Part shown: positions 8,405 to 16,361 of the stretch, piece by piece | Numbering within the stretch: the first letter of the stretch is position 1 | Layout of the letters: every line of letters begins with the position of its first letter | DNA from: Chromatiales bacterium | GTDB taxonomy: Bacteria > Pseudomonadota > Gammaproteobacteria > Thiohalospirales > Thiohalospiraceae | NCBI GenBank assembly: GCA_026982395.1 | Contig: JALSHD010000173.1 | Span: 1 to 44,557 of the forward strand | Direction: 5' to 3' | Length of the DNA stretch: 44,557 bases | Notes under the pieces: generated by a model | Seen by the model: the letters and a program-made list of their open reading frames with translations, nothing else | What the model was told of the DNA's origin: nothing | Databases searched by the model: none | Position numbers and translations under genes: made by a program

Positions 8405-9877
8405 TTATCCCGCTTTTCTGGCCGGAGGCATTATCATATTAATCGCACCGTTGTCCTGCAGCAGTTTCGCCGTTTTGAGTGATAGGGCAGTATGAGGGTT
8501 TTCATCACGAATCATGAAGGATTCAAACCCGGAAAGTGCATCAGGGTTTTCCAGTAGATGATGGGAGATAATCAGCGACGCAGCACTCCAAACCTGTTTC
8601 AGATTGGCACGCCGTCCAATCAGACCTCCTCTTTTGCCATCATAATATTCTGCCCAGTCATCCTGCTCCAGCCGTTCAGCGGCCACTGCTACAGCACGCT
8701 TGGCAAGATCACGCCGGCCGGTGCGAATTGCTGCTCCGGTAAATGCCCACAACAGGCAAGGCCAATGGCCGCCATTATGGTATGACCAAGGCCTGTTTTT
8801 GGGATCACTTCCGGTTGTATAGGCCCACTCATCCCCCTCAACTGCCGGGTAACATATCTTCACCGGCATCTCGCCGATCATTTGGTCCCAGCGTAACTCA
8901 TACAGGCTCATGATCTGATCCGCCTGCGAGGATGTTGCCAGGCCAAACAGAACAGACAGAAGGTTCCCAAATGAAAAAAAACGGAAATCGATTCGGCTTG
9001 GGCCCAGATTCCCCAACAGATATCCAGCCTGTTTTGGTAACCAGCCATCAATCCAGTCGGGGATGGACTCCGGATATATATTAAGAACATTAGTTACATC
9101 ATGGCCGAACTCTTCACTTTGATATCGGTGAATTTCATTCAGCCTTTCGGTATCCAGCCAGTAGTAGATCCGCACATAGGAACGCAATGTCTGCAGCCGT
9201 TTTTTGCACATGGCGAGGAGACGATCATTTTCCTCTCCAGGCAACAATAACTCCTGCGTGGTAAACAGCATCCCGTAGAACAGCGCCTGTATTTCCAGCG
9301 GGTGGCCGTGCACTCCCATGCGCCGATCTATCATGAATGATGCATCGGGAACCAGGAGGGAAGGGGATGTCTCAAAGTTTTCCTTTAAATAGAGCTGCAG
9401 ATTAAGGCGCAAACCTTCTTGAAATTCCGGGCTGTGAGCCAGTTGCACGTCGCCAGTGGTGATAACATAAGCACGTAGCAATAGCGTCCACCACAATGCG
9501 GAATCTACCGGGGCAACACGGCCAATAGCCCTGTCACCAAAGTCCGCAGAGGGCATGTCATCTTCGTCACTGTCATTGGGAACCCGAAAACTTGCCGGCA
9601 TCAGCCCAGGGGCACGTTCATGACCCAGTATGATTGGCTGCTGTGCTCTTAATTCAAGCACCATGCGCAGAAAATTTTCTACGATTTCCGGTTTCCCCTC
9701 CATCAAAAACACCAGCGCAGAAGGAACAAAGTCACGAACAAAACATTCCGCATAGTTAGGGGCTACCAGAGCAGGATCCAAGGCTGCCAGCGTTCCTACC
9801 GGGTTACTTCCATGATGCAGGATGGACTGCTCCAGCAGTTCGTGGGCGGAGTCCAGAATGGTTTTCGGTATAGTCAT
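8405..9877 (-). CDS. Alkaline/neutral invertase, glycoside hydrolase family 100
   Basis: A 490-residue cytosolic enzyme expected to split sucrose into glucose and fructose. It has no signal peptide and the family's usual length. Motifs run in order: YAECFVRDFVPSALVFL (about residues 42-58), DFGDRAIGRVAPVDSALWW (112-130), VPDASFMIDRRMGVHGHPLEIQALF (176-200) and WAEYYDGKRGGLIGRRA (408-424). By comparison with the studied Anabaena and plant enzymes, D184 in MIDRRMG and E410 in WAEYYD are the likely catalytic pair. The gene stands alone: its neighbours are the metal operon (213-base gap) and an HDOD gene (85-base gap), and no sucrose synthase, phosphorylase or transporter gene is nearby. The family is best known in cyanobacteria and plants. 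The ribosome binding site is weak. Confidence 0.9.
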   Translation of the reverse strand: MTIPKTILDSAHELLEQSILHHGSNPVGTLAALDPALVAPNYAECFVRDFVPSALVFLMEGKPEIVENFLRMVLELRAQQPIILGHERAPGLMPASFRVPNDSDEDDMPSADFGDRAIGRVAPVDSALWWTLLLRAYVITTGDVQLAHSPEFQEGLRLNLQLYLKENFETSPSLLVPDASFMIDRRMGVHGHPLEIQALFYGMLFTTQELLLPGEENDRLLAMCKKRLQTLRSYVRIYYWLDTERLNEIHRYQSEEFGHDVTNVLNIYPESIPDWIDGWLPKQAGYLLGNLGPSRIDFRFFSFGNLLSVLFGLATSSQADQIMSLYELRWDQMIGEMPVKICYPAVEGDEWAYTTGSDPKNRPWSYHNGGHWPCLLWAFTGAAIRTGRRDLAKRAVAVAAERLEQDDWAEYYDGKRGGLIGRRANLKQVWSAASLIISHHLLENPDALSGFESFMIRDENPHTALSLKTAKLLQDNGAINMIMPPARKAG

Positions 9878-9962
9878 GAGGGTGTTTGATTCTCTTTATG
9901 TATGGTGTTGTTATCGTTGAGTGACGTTTAAACTTTAGGGCACCTACAGTTCGGGGTGAGCA

Positions 9963-11450
9963 TTATTTCCCGGCATGGCTGTCGAACTTCTCTATTGCTG
10001 CTGAAACAAAATCACATACATGCTGGAACTCCTTGTAGCGCTCTTCGTCAAGACAGGCTGCATTCCGGTGACAGTCACAATAAAACATCCCTATTGGACG
10101 ATCTTTCAGGAACATTGACCTGGCAAAAAAACTATCGGCATCCAACGCATTCAGTATTTCGGAGGGCAACAGCTTTTTGAATCTGTCTCTGTTTTCATCG
10201 TTGATCCAGATGCTGACGGGCCTCTCCATCAGCCGGGTAAACAGATGGGGAGGCTGGAGCTCCATATGGAAATGACTGAATTCTGCGCAATCTTCCGTAC
10301 TGCAAACAACTCTGGCTCTCAATCCCTTTTGATCGGGAGTGCAGGCTGCGAATACTACGCGATATAAACCTATTCCTCTGTGCATTCCCTGAACCGCCTG
10401 TTTCATGATGGCGGGAATCGCCGGTGGTTTGTCATGTTTTTCGCTTAACCAGCGAATCGTTTGTTCGAGCACCAGTGGCTGGGGTTCCATATAAACAGGA
10501 GAATGCTCGGCCGGAACGGGTTTTTCAATGGTTGTTTTTTTCCTGGCCGGTATTGAACTCCGGTTCATGGTGTTAATCCGGGGCGGGGGGGTGGTTACCA
10601 GGTATGCCGCAGCAGGAGTGGTTCCGAAAAGCTTATAGGTATTGGCAGCCGCCAGGGCGTTTTGATGGATAATATCTACCATATTGTGATAAGGAAGATG
10701 GAGAAGTTCTGCTGCTTCTTCAATGTATGAGATGGTTTTCTCGGAGTACCAGTCCTGCTCGGCTGATCGGGAAATTTTGTTTGCCAGCAAAATGGTTTTT
10801 ATGCGAGGCTTGTCGGAATTGTCCCGATTGAGGGAATCATGCACCAGTAAAGGCAATTTCCAGAGGTTGGCCAGTTCGATGGAGAGTGTGCAATAGGTAA
10901 AACCGAGGACATGGTGTTGGGCTGCTTCCCGCGACCGATAACCCGTTCCGTGAGTGAGATCTTCAATTTCTTCAGCCTTGTCCGGCTGGAAGGCCCATAC
11001 CGCCATTTCCCCCAGCTCATACAGCAGCGCAGCAGCAAAAACCTCCAGAGGAACCATATCGGCCCTCACTCTGGCCCATGCGGCAGCCTGCGTCGCAGTA
11101 TGGTAAGAGCGGCTGTAGGCGCGCAGCAATCCCTTTCCGGGCTCTTCCTCGGTTGCGGGATCAATGACGTAGAGCTTTCCCGGTATCGATTTCATCCGGT
11201 CCAGGCCAAGCATCATCGCGGCATGCTCAATCGTTGTTACAGGCATACCGAAATGTTGATGTTGCACACTGTTGGCGCAAGTAAACACATGGCATGTGAC
11301 TGCCGGATCACGGCAAACAACATCCGTCAGATATTCGAAAGGGTTGTCTTTTCGGTACAGCGCATCGAGATCGGTTATTGTTCTGTGCAACGCAGGCAGG
11401 TTCTTTCCCTTAATCCACCGTTTAATCCAGTTTTTTGGATTTTCACTCAT
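9963..11450 (-). CDS. HDOD-domain signalling protein with C-terminal GAF-like region
   Basis: A 495-residue protein. Residues about 15-260 match the HDOD domain, an HD-like fold usually without hydrolase activity: LPALHRTITDLDALYRKDNPFEYLTDVVCRDPAVTCHVFTCAN near the start, then IEHAAMMLGLDRMKSIPG and a helical part with LYELGEMAVW where active HD proteins would have His-Asp. A Pro/Lys-rich linker (about 280-320) leads to a C-terminal domain with a GAF-like pattern (RPIGMFYCDCHRNAACLDEERYKEFQHVCDFVSAAIEKF). It is divergent from motA-motB and has a consensus sigma28 promoter upstream, so it probably belongs to the late flagellar regulon and may tune motility or a second-messenger response. The molecular function is unknown. 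Confidence 0.85.
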   Translation of the reverse strand: MSENPKNWIKRWIKGKNLPALHRTITDLDALYRKDNPFEYLTDVVCRDPAVTCHVFTCANSVQHQHFGMPVTTIEHAAMMLGLDRMKSIPGKLYVIDPATEEEPGKGLLRAYSRSYHTATQAAAWARVRADMVPLEVFAAALLYELGEMAVWAFQPDKAEEIEDLTHGTGYRSREAAQHHVLGFTYCTLSIELANLWKLPLLVHDSLNRDNSDKPRIKTILLANKISRSAEQDWYSEKTISYIEEAAELLHLPYHNMVDIIHQNALAAANTYKLFGTTPAAAYLVTTPPPRINTMNRSSIPARKKTTIEKPVPAEHSPVYMEPQPLVLEQTIRWLSEKHDKPPAIPAIMKQAVQGMHRGIGLYRVVFAACTPDQKGLRARVVCSTEDCAEFSHFHMELQPPHLFTRLMERPVSIWINDENRDRFKKLLPSEILNALDADSFFARSMFLKDRPIGMFYCDCHRNAACLDEERYKEFQHVCDFVSAAIEKFDSHAGK

Positions 11451-11537
11451 AAATTTGCTCTTTGCTCTTCAGAGAACCAGTTCATCGTTCGATAACCTAT
11501 TCAACAGAATCAACCTGAAAAAAACCGGTCATACAGG

Positions 11538-11564
11538 TTATCGGCAAAACAGAGTAATGGTTTA
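11538..11564 (-). promoter_or_regulatory. Consensus sigma28 (FliA) promoter for the HDOD gene
   Basis: On the minus strand the sequence reads TAAA (11564-11561), 15 bases, then GCCGATAA (11545-11538), an exact match to the enterobacterial FliA consensus including spacing. Transcription would start near 11531 and give an untranslated leader of about 80 bases before the HDOD start at 11450. The sigma28 gene itself lies about 4 kb away in the same window. Confidence 0.8.
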
Positions 11565-11566
11565 GT

Positions 11567-11585
11567 TCCGCCGGATTATGGCGGA
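11567..11585 (+). other. Small hairpin just before the motA start
   Basis: TCCGCC (11567-11572) pairs with GGCGGA (11580-11585) across a 7-base loop. An AAAGGA ribosome binding site follows and then the motA ATG at 11607. It could act as a 5' protective or translational control hairpin; the stem is only six base pairs. Confidence 0.35.
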
Positions 11586-11606
11586 GATAAAGGAATCTCT
11601 TCAGAT

Positions 11607-12455
11607 ATGAAAATAATTGTCGGAATTTTGATTGTTTCGGCCAGTGTGGTGGGTGGTTACCTGATGGCTCACGGCAAACTGGCAGTTCTTTGGCAACCGG
11701 CCGAATACGTGATCATTTGCGGAGCAGCATTTGGCGCTTTTGTTATTGCCAACCCGGGTAAGGTTATTAAAAACACCATGACGAGCTTCACTGTCTTGAT
11801 GAAAGGCTCACCTTACAACAAGGCGATGTACATGGAGCTTTTGGCACTCATGTATGAACTGTTCAGCAAGGCACGAAAAGAGGGGGTCATGGCGCTCGAG
11901 TCACATATCGATGACCCCGGTAGCAGCGACATATTCAGCAAGTATCCCAAGGTCTCCGCCGACCATCATGCTATGGAGTTTTTGACTGATTATCTGCGTT
12001 TGATAGTAGGTGGAAACATGAACGCCTTTGAACTGGAAAATCTGATGGATATCGAGCTGGAGACTCATCATGCGGATGCACTGAAAACTAGTGATGCAAT
12101 AACTGCCGTTGGTGATGGTCTGCCCGGCTTCGGTATTGTTGCCGCGGTACTCGGGGTAATTATTACCATGGGCTCCATTGGTGGCGATCCGGCCGTACTG
12201 GGAGCGCATGTGGGTGCGGCGCTGGTCGGAACCTTTCTGGGAATCCTGCTTGCATATGGTTTCGTCGGGCCAATGGGAACGGCGGCCGGGGTGATTGCAG
12301 AAGAAGAATCCAAGTTCCTCGCCTGTATCAAGGTTTGCATCATGGCCACCCTCAACGGATATGCACCACCTATCGCTGTGGAGTTCGGCCGCAAGGCTAT
12401 CAGTCATGAGCATCGCCCCGGGTTTTCAGAGCTGGAAGAGCATGTAAAAGGATAA
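11607..12455 (+). CDS. motA: Flagellar motor stator protein MotA
   Basis: A 282-residue inner-membrane protein forming the proton channel of the flagellar stator with MotB. It has two N-terminal helices (MKIIVGILIVSASVVGGYLMAHG; YVIICGAAFGAFVI), a large cytosolic loop with LFSKARKEGVMALESHI (the charged rotor-contact region) and two further helices with GDGLPGFGIVAAVLGVI and LLAYGFVGPMG, which contain the conserved Pro residues of proton-type stators. The length agrees with the long MotA class of about 285 residues. motB follows after 47 bases, so the two form an operon. FliA being encoded nearby suggests class 3 control, but no good sigma28 site is visible on this strand. Confidence 0.96.
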   Translation: MKIIVGILIVSASVVGGYLMAHGKLAVLWQPAEYVIICGAAFGAFVIANPGKVIKNTMTSFTVLMKGSPYNKAMYMELLALMYELFSKARKEGVMALESHIDDPGSSDIFSKYPKVSADHHAMEFLTDYLRLIVGGNMNAFELENLMDIELETHHADALKTSDAITAVGDGLPGFGIVAAVLGVIITMGSIGGDPAVLGAHVGAALVGTFLGILLAYGFVGPMGTAAGVIAEEESKFLACIKVCIMATLNGYAPPIAVEFGRKAISHEHRPGFSELEEHVKG

Positions 12456-12502
12456 ATTTGTCGCTGACTGCATAAGGACGGTTAATTTGGAAATCGTGAA
12501 AA

Positions 12503-13567
12503 ATGGACAGTAATGCCGTACAACCAATTATTGTCAAGCGCGTCAAAAAAGGCGGACATGGCGGACACCATGGTGGTTCATGGAAGGTGGCCTACGCAGA
12601 CTTTGTGACCGCCATGATGGCGTTGTTCCTCCTGCTATGGCTGCTGGAGACTACGCCCAAGGAGGATTTGAAGGCAATGGAGGGTTATTTTCAGAGCCCC
12701 AGCATGATTCAGGCAGCGGGTGGAGCCAGTAGCGCGGTAATTGATATGGGAGGAGGGATGGATGCGCCCAAAGGGGAGGGCGGCACCATTCTCAAAACAA
12801 ACCCCAGGGATTCATCATCTGCCACAACTGAAGATACAGATAATCAGAATAAGGGCCGTGAATTTGATGCGTTGATGCAGAAGCTAAAGGAAAACATTCT
12901 GAATCACCCGACCCTGCACAGTTTCAGAGATCAGATCTATGTTGATATTACAGAAGAGGGACTTCGTATTCAGATAGTCGATCAGAAAAATCGCCCGATG
13001 TTCGACTCGGGAAAAGCCAAGCTTAAACCATACGCAAAAGTAATTCTGCGAGAGATAGGAAAGGTGATTTCCGAAGTTCCCAATATGATCAGCATTTCCG
13101 GACATACCGATTCCACACCTTACGCTGGAAAAAAGGATTATAGCAACTGGGAGTTGTCAAGCGATCGGGCCAATACCGCCCGGCGTGAGTTGATCGAAAG
13201 CACGATGGAGGAAGAGCGAATCGCCCGTGTTGTAGGACTTGCGGATTCCGTACCTTTCCTTCCGGATGAACCGGATGCGCCGATAAATCGCCGCATCAGT
13301 ATCGTGGTAACCGACAAAAAAATCGTGGACTCCTTTAATATCAAAGAGCACAAACCCGTTGCGGAGGAGCTTTCCGAACAACTGGAAACAGGGTCGGCCT
13401 TTACCCTGTCTGTGCCGAACAAGAAAAAGGACCAGTCCAGAGCGGAAGTTGAAATTGAAGGGAACAATAAGGGGATCACTCTTAACCTGGATGGGAAAGG
13501 GGAATTTGACGCAAATGCGCTGGAAGAGCGGCTCAGGAAATTGCTGGACAACCCGGAAGGTCACTAG
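12503..13567 (+). CDS. motB: Flagellar motor stator protein MotB
   Basis: A 354-residue protein that anchors the stator to peptidoglycan. The N-terminus has a basic, Gly/His-rich stretch (VKRVKKGGHGGHHGGSW). The single helix begins KVAYADFVTAMMALFLLLWLL and contains the proton-carrying Asp (about residue 34). A linker rich in Gly, Ser and Thr follows, then the OmpA-like peptidoglycan-binding domain with FDSGKAKLKPYAKVILREIGKVI, ISGHTDSTPY and the NWELSSDRANTARREL motif. About 70 residues after the OmpA domain (from about 285) form a polar tail of unknown role that is longer than in E. coli MotB. It follows motA and ends 27 bases before the end of convergent rsgA. Confidence 0.96.
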   Translation: MDSNAVQPIIVKRVKKGGHGGHHGGSWKVAYADFVTAMMALFLLLWLLETTPKEDLKAMEGYFQSPSMIQAAGGASSAVIDMGGGMDAPKGEGGTILKTNPRDSSSATTEDTDNQNKGREFDALMQKLKENILNHPTLHSFRDQIYVDITEEGLRIQIVDQKNRPMFDSGKAKLKPYAKVILREIGKVISEVPNMISISGHTDSTPYAGKKDYSNWELSSDRANTARRELIESTMEEERIARVVGLADSVPFLPDEPDAPINRRISIVVTDKKIVDSFNIKEHKPVAEELSEQLETGSAFTLSVPNKKKDQSRAEVEIEGNNKGITLNLDGKGEFDANALEERLRKLLDNPEGH

Positions 13568-13594
13568 AGGGTGGGGATCGGGGCATTACCGAAG

Positions 13595-14515
13595 TCAGGG
13601 AAGTTCCGACACCATGCGGTAATAGCTCTCCAGACGGCGCCGGTCTATTTCTTCCCGCTCCACTGCGGCAAGAACAGCGCATTGGGGTTCCGTCCGATGA
13701 GTACAGTCCCGGAAACGGCATTGTCCGTCAAACCTCCTGAATTCCACGAAGCCCCTGGCAATTTCGGCAAGCGACATCTTCCCCAACCCGAACTCGCGTA
13801 CGCCGGGGGAATCAATAACCCCTCCACCTTGCGGCAGGCGATAAAGCCGGGCGGTTGTGGTGGTATGCACTCCCTTGCCGCTCGCTTGCGAAAGTTCCGC
13901 TACTCTGGCGTTAATACCTGGCAGCAAGGCATTGATCAGGGATGATTTTCCGACACCGGATTCACCACTGAAAACTGAGTTTTTCCCCCTGATTACTGAA
14001 AGCAGATCATCGAGCCCCCTCTGTTTTTTTGTGCTGGCAAAAATCATCTGGTAACCAATTTTCGGGTAACCGGACAGGCGGCGCTTCAAGTCCACCAGCT
14101 CCTGTTCCGAAAGCAGATCCATTTTGTTAATCAACAGCAGGGGAGTAATGCCGGTATGTTCTGCAGCAACCAGATAGTGATCAATCAGATCATCATTGAT
14201 ACCGGGCGAAGGCGCTGTTACGACAATAATCCGGTCGATATTGGCGGCAACCGGTTTTATTCGGCCACAGGAATCCGGGCGGGAGAGGAGGGTGCGGCGC
14301 TCCAAAAACCGCTCTACCACGCCGTTTCCCCGATGATTTTCCCGCCAGATAACCCGATCCCCGCAAACAACTACGCCCAGGTTACGTCTTGCTACACAAC
14401 GGTGGATTTTTCCCTCCTTGCTTTCGACATCCAGAAAAGAGCCGTAGTTTGCAACCACAACCCCTTCCTGTTCAGGATGTGGGGAAATCTGAGATGAAGT
14501 GCTATTTTTCGTCAT
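13595..14515 (-). CDS. rsgA: Small ribosomal subunit biogenesis GTPase RsgA
   Basis: A 306-residue circularly permuted GTPase that helps late maturation of the 30S subunit. After an N-terminal OB fold (GVVVANYGSFLDVESKEGKIHRCVARRNL) the motifs come in the permuted order: G4 (NKMDLL), G1/P-loop (GESGVGKSSLINAL), G3 (DSPGVREFG). The C-terminus holds the zinc-binding Cys/His cluster (CRFRDCTHRTEPQC). It is somewhat shorter than the E. coli protein, mainly at the N-terminus. It is convergent with motB and divergent from orn, the usual rsgA-orn pairing of gammaproteobacteria. There is no clear ribosome binding site before the ATG. Confidence 0.95.
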   Translation of the reverse strand: MTKNSTSSQISPHPEQEGVVVANYGSFLDVESKEGKIHRCVARRNLGVVVCGDRVIWRENHRGNGVVERFLERRTLLSRPDSCGRIKPVAANIDRIIVVTAPSPGINDDLIDHYLVAAEHTGITPLLLINKMDLLSEQELVDLKRRLSGYPKIGYQMIFASTKKQRGLDDLLSVIRGKNSVFSGESGVGKSSLINALLPGINARVAELSQASGKGVHTTTTARLYRLPQGGGVIDSPGVREFGLGKMSLAEIARGFVEFRRFDGQCRFRDCTHRTEPQCAVLAAVEREEIDRRRLESYYRMVSELP

Positions 14516-14523
14516 GAAAAGGC

Positions 14524-14552
14524 AGGTTAGTCTCTGTTAAACTGGGTGGCAA
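14524..14552 (-). promoter_or_regulatory. Possible sigma70 promoter of rsgA
   Basis: On the minus strand TTGCCA (14552-14547) and TAACCT (14529-14524) are 17 bases apart, placing the transcript start near 14517, two bases before the ATG. The match is moderate, and like the metal-operon promoter it would give an almost leaderless message. Confidence 0.3.
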
Positions 14553-14587
14553 GTCAGATTGACACTATTTTCGGGAGATACATATAT

Positions 14588-15133
14588 ATGGAACCAAACC
14601 GAGACAACCTTATCTGGATTGATTTGGAAATGACAGGGCTGGATACTGTTCAGGATGTCATTATTGAAATAGCTACCGTCATAACCGACAGTCAACTGAA
14701 CATACTCGCCGAGGGACCGGTACTGGCGATCCACCAGGATGAAAAAATTCTGGCTGGCATGGATGAGTGGAACACCTCCCAGCATACCAAATCCGGCCTG
14801 GTGAACCGGGTTCGTAAAAGTAGCATAAACGAGGCTGAAGCAGAGGCACAGACATTAGCCTTTATCGAGCAGTATGTCCCTGCCGGAGCTTCACCCATGT
14901 GTGGCAATAGCATCTGTCAGGATCGGCGCTTTCTGGCCCGCTGCATGCCCCGGCTGGAGGCCTGGTTCCACTATCGCAATCTCGATGTCAGCACCCTCAA
15001 GGAGCTGGCGCGCCGCTGGGCACCAGAGGTTCACAAATCCTTTTCGAAAAACCCTACCCATCTTGCACTGGCTGATATCCACGACTCTATCCGTGAGCTG
15101 AATCATTACCGGGAACACTTCTTGCATCTTTAA
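14588..15133 (+). CDS. orn: Oligoribonuclease
   Basis: A 181-residue DEDDh-type 3'-5' exoribonuclease that degrades di- and short oligoribonucleotides, including pGpG from cyclic di-GMP turnover. The ATG at 14588 is chosen because the protein then begins [19 protein letters not shown] as in orthologues and a GGAG lies upstream; a GTG 14 codons earlier has no support. Motifs in order: IDLEMTGLD (Exo I), [11 protein letters not shown] (Exo II) and [12 protein letters not shown] (Exo III, with catalytic His and Asp). It is divergent from rsgA and precedes a small Cys-rich gene by seven bases. In a genome with a FliA/HDOD motility module its link to c-di-GMP removal is notable. Confidence 0.96.
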   Translation: MEPNRDNLIWIDLEMTGLDTVQDVIIEIATVITDSQLNILAEGPVLAIHQDEKILAGMDEWNTSQHTKSGLVNRVRKSSINEAEAEAQTLAFIEQYVPAGASPMCGNSICQDRRFLARCMPRLEAWFHYRNLDVSTLKELARRWAPEVHKSFSKNPTHLALADIHDSIRELNHYREHFLHL

Positions 15134-15140
15134 CTGCAAG

Positions 15141-15320
15141 ATGTCTGAAACCAAGCAATCTGAAAAAATTGACTGCTACAAATGCCAGCATTTTTACATT
15201 ACCTGGCAAGCATCGTTTCCTTACGGCTGCAGGGCGATAGGCTTTAAGTCCCGCCGCAACCCGGCCCAGGAAGTACTTCAGACATCTCATGTGCAATGCC
15301 TGCTTTTTTTGCACAAGTAG
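15141..15320 (+). CDS. Small Cys-rich conserved hypothetical protein (59 residues)
   Basis: An open frame from ATG 15141 to TAG 15318-15320 encodes 59 residues. It contains IDCYKCQHFYITW, then FPYGCRAIGFKSRR near the middle and VQCLLF near the end, four Cys in all, a pattern fit for a small metal site. From memory this matches a short conserved family (DCxxCxHFYxTWxxxFPxGCRAxGFKS) seen in Geobacter-like and proteobacterial genomes, sometimes mislabelled as uracil-DNA glycosylase. It has no glycosylase motifs and the function is unknown. It lies seven bases after orn and about 110 before fliA on the same strand, so it may be co-transcribed with both. The ribosome binding site is weak. Confidence 0.8.
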   Translation: MSETKQSEKIDCYKCQHFYITWQASFPYGCRAIGFKSRRNPAQEVLQTSHVQCLLFLHK

Positions 15321-15430
15321 CGCCGGAATATCGCCGCTCGGATACATGGGGTGTACGTTTTTCCGGCACATGTAGTTAACGCCCGTTGCGGGTCGTGCCT
15401 GCAAGGGGAAACAGCCGTGGAGTTAGTACA

Positions 15431-16156
15431 TTGGGAACAGCAGCAGCTTACAGCAATACAGAAGGGCAAGTCGCTAACATTTCAAATGAACTGGTGCAGA
15501 CTCATACGCCACTGGTGAAACGTATAGCACACCACTTGATAGGGCGATTACCAACCAGCGTAATGGCAGATGACATGATCCAGGCGGGAATGCTTGGTCT
15601 GCTGGATGCTGCCCGGCGCTATGACACCGGCCAGGGCGCCAGTTTCGAGACCTATGCAACACTGCGTATCCGTGGCGCCATGATTGACGAGTTACGCCGC
15701 AATGACTGGGCGCCAAAGTCGGTACATCGCAAGGCCCGCAATCTTTCGGCTGCCGTGCAGGTAGTCGAAAACCGTACCGGCCGGGATGCCCGTGATGAGG
15801 AGATAATGGCCGAAATGGGAATATCTTCAGAGGAGTATCACAAAATATTAAGGGACAGTTGCAACAGCAAGATTTTCAATTTCGATGATCTTGGAACGGA
15901 TACTGATCCCCTGAGCATGATTGCGGGAGGCAGCGCCAACCCCCTGGATGAGCTGGAAGATGAACGGTTTCGGCGCAGACTGACAGAAGCCATAGCTTCA
16001 CTGCCAGAGAGAGAGAGAATGGTGCTATCCATGTATTACGACAAAGAACTCAATCTACGGGAAATCGGACAAATTCTGGGAGTGAGCGAGTCACGGATAA
16101 GCCAGATCCTCAGTCGCTCGTATGCCAGACTGCGAGCCAGACTCAATGATTCTTGA
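15431..16156 (+). CDS. fliA: RNA polymerase sigma factor FliA (sigma28)
   Basis: A 241-residue sigma70-family factor for late flagellar and chemotaxis genes. Region 2 spans ELVQTHTPLVKRIAHHLIGRLP to YATLRIRGAMIDELRRNDWAPKSVHRKARNL, with the FliA hallmark RIRGAMIDELR. Region 3 holds GRDARDEEIMAEMGISSEEY, and region 4 holds LPERERMVLSMYYDKELNLREIGQILGVSESRISQILSRS with the helix-turn-helix. The start is uncertain: TTG at 15431 has GGAG eight bases upstream and gives the family's usual length, while the open frame extends 15 codons further up without support. It usually sits in flagellar operons with flhF/fleN; here its upstream neighbours are orn and a small Cys-rich gene. It should recognise the promoter at 11538-11564. 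Confidence 0.92.
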   Translation: MGTAAAYSNTEGQVANISNELVQTHTPLVKRIAHHLIGRLPTSVMADDMIQAGMLGLLDAARRYDTGQGASFETYATLRIRGAMIDELRRNDWAPKSVHRKARNLSAAVQVVENRTGRDARDEEIMAEMGISSEEYHKILRDSCNSKIFNFDDLGTDTDPLSMIAGGSANPLDELEDERFRRRLTEAIASLPERERMVLSMYYDKELNLREIGQILGVSESRISQILSRSYARLRARLNDS

Positions 16157-16361
16157 GAGAAAAGAATTCTGTCAGTTCCAGGTTATGGGCATTGAACGGA
16201 GCATTCAGGTGATATTTAACATAATACACATTATGCGAACCGAGGAATATCAAAGATTTGGCAAATCGTGAATTTTGTCAAGTTTTTTCTGCTCCGTCCG
16301 TTAATGAATCTAACTGTAACCGTTGATTGATAAATTTATAAAATAAAAAAGGAAATTCACA

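Noticed and set aside
14570-14588. TTGACA with TATATA as the orn promoter.
   Set aside because: The -10 would overlap the start codon of orn, so the start would lie inside the gene.
16337-16350. TTGATTGATAAATT before the second HDOD gene as an FNR box.
   Set aside because: Only the left half matches; the right half should be ATCAA.
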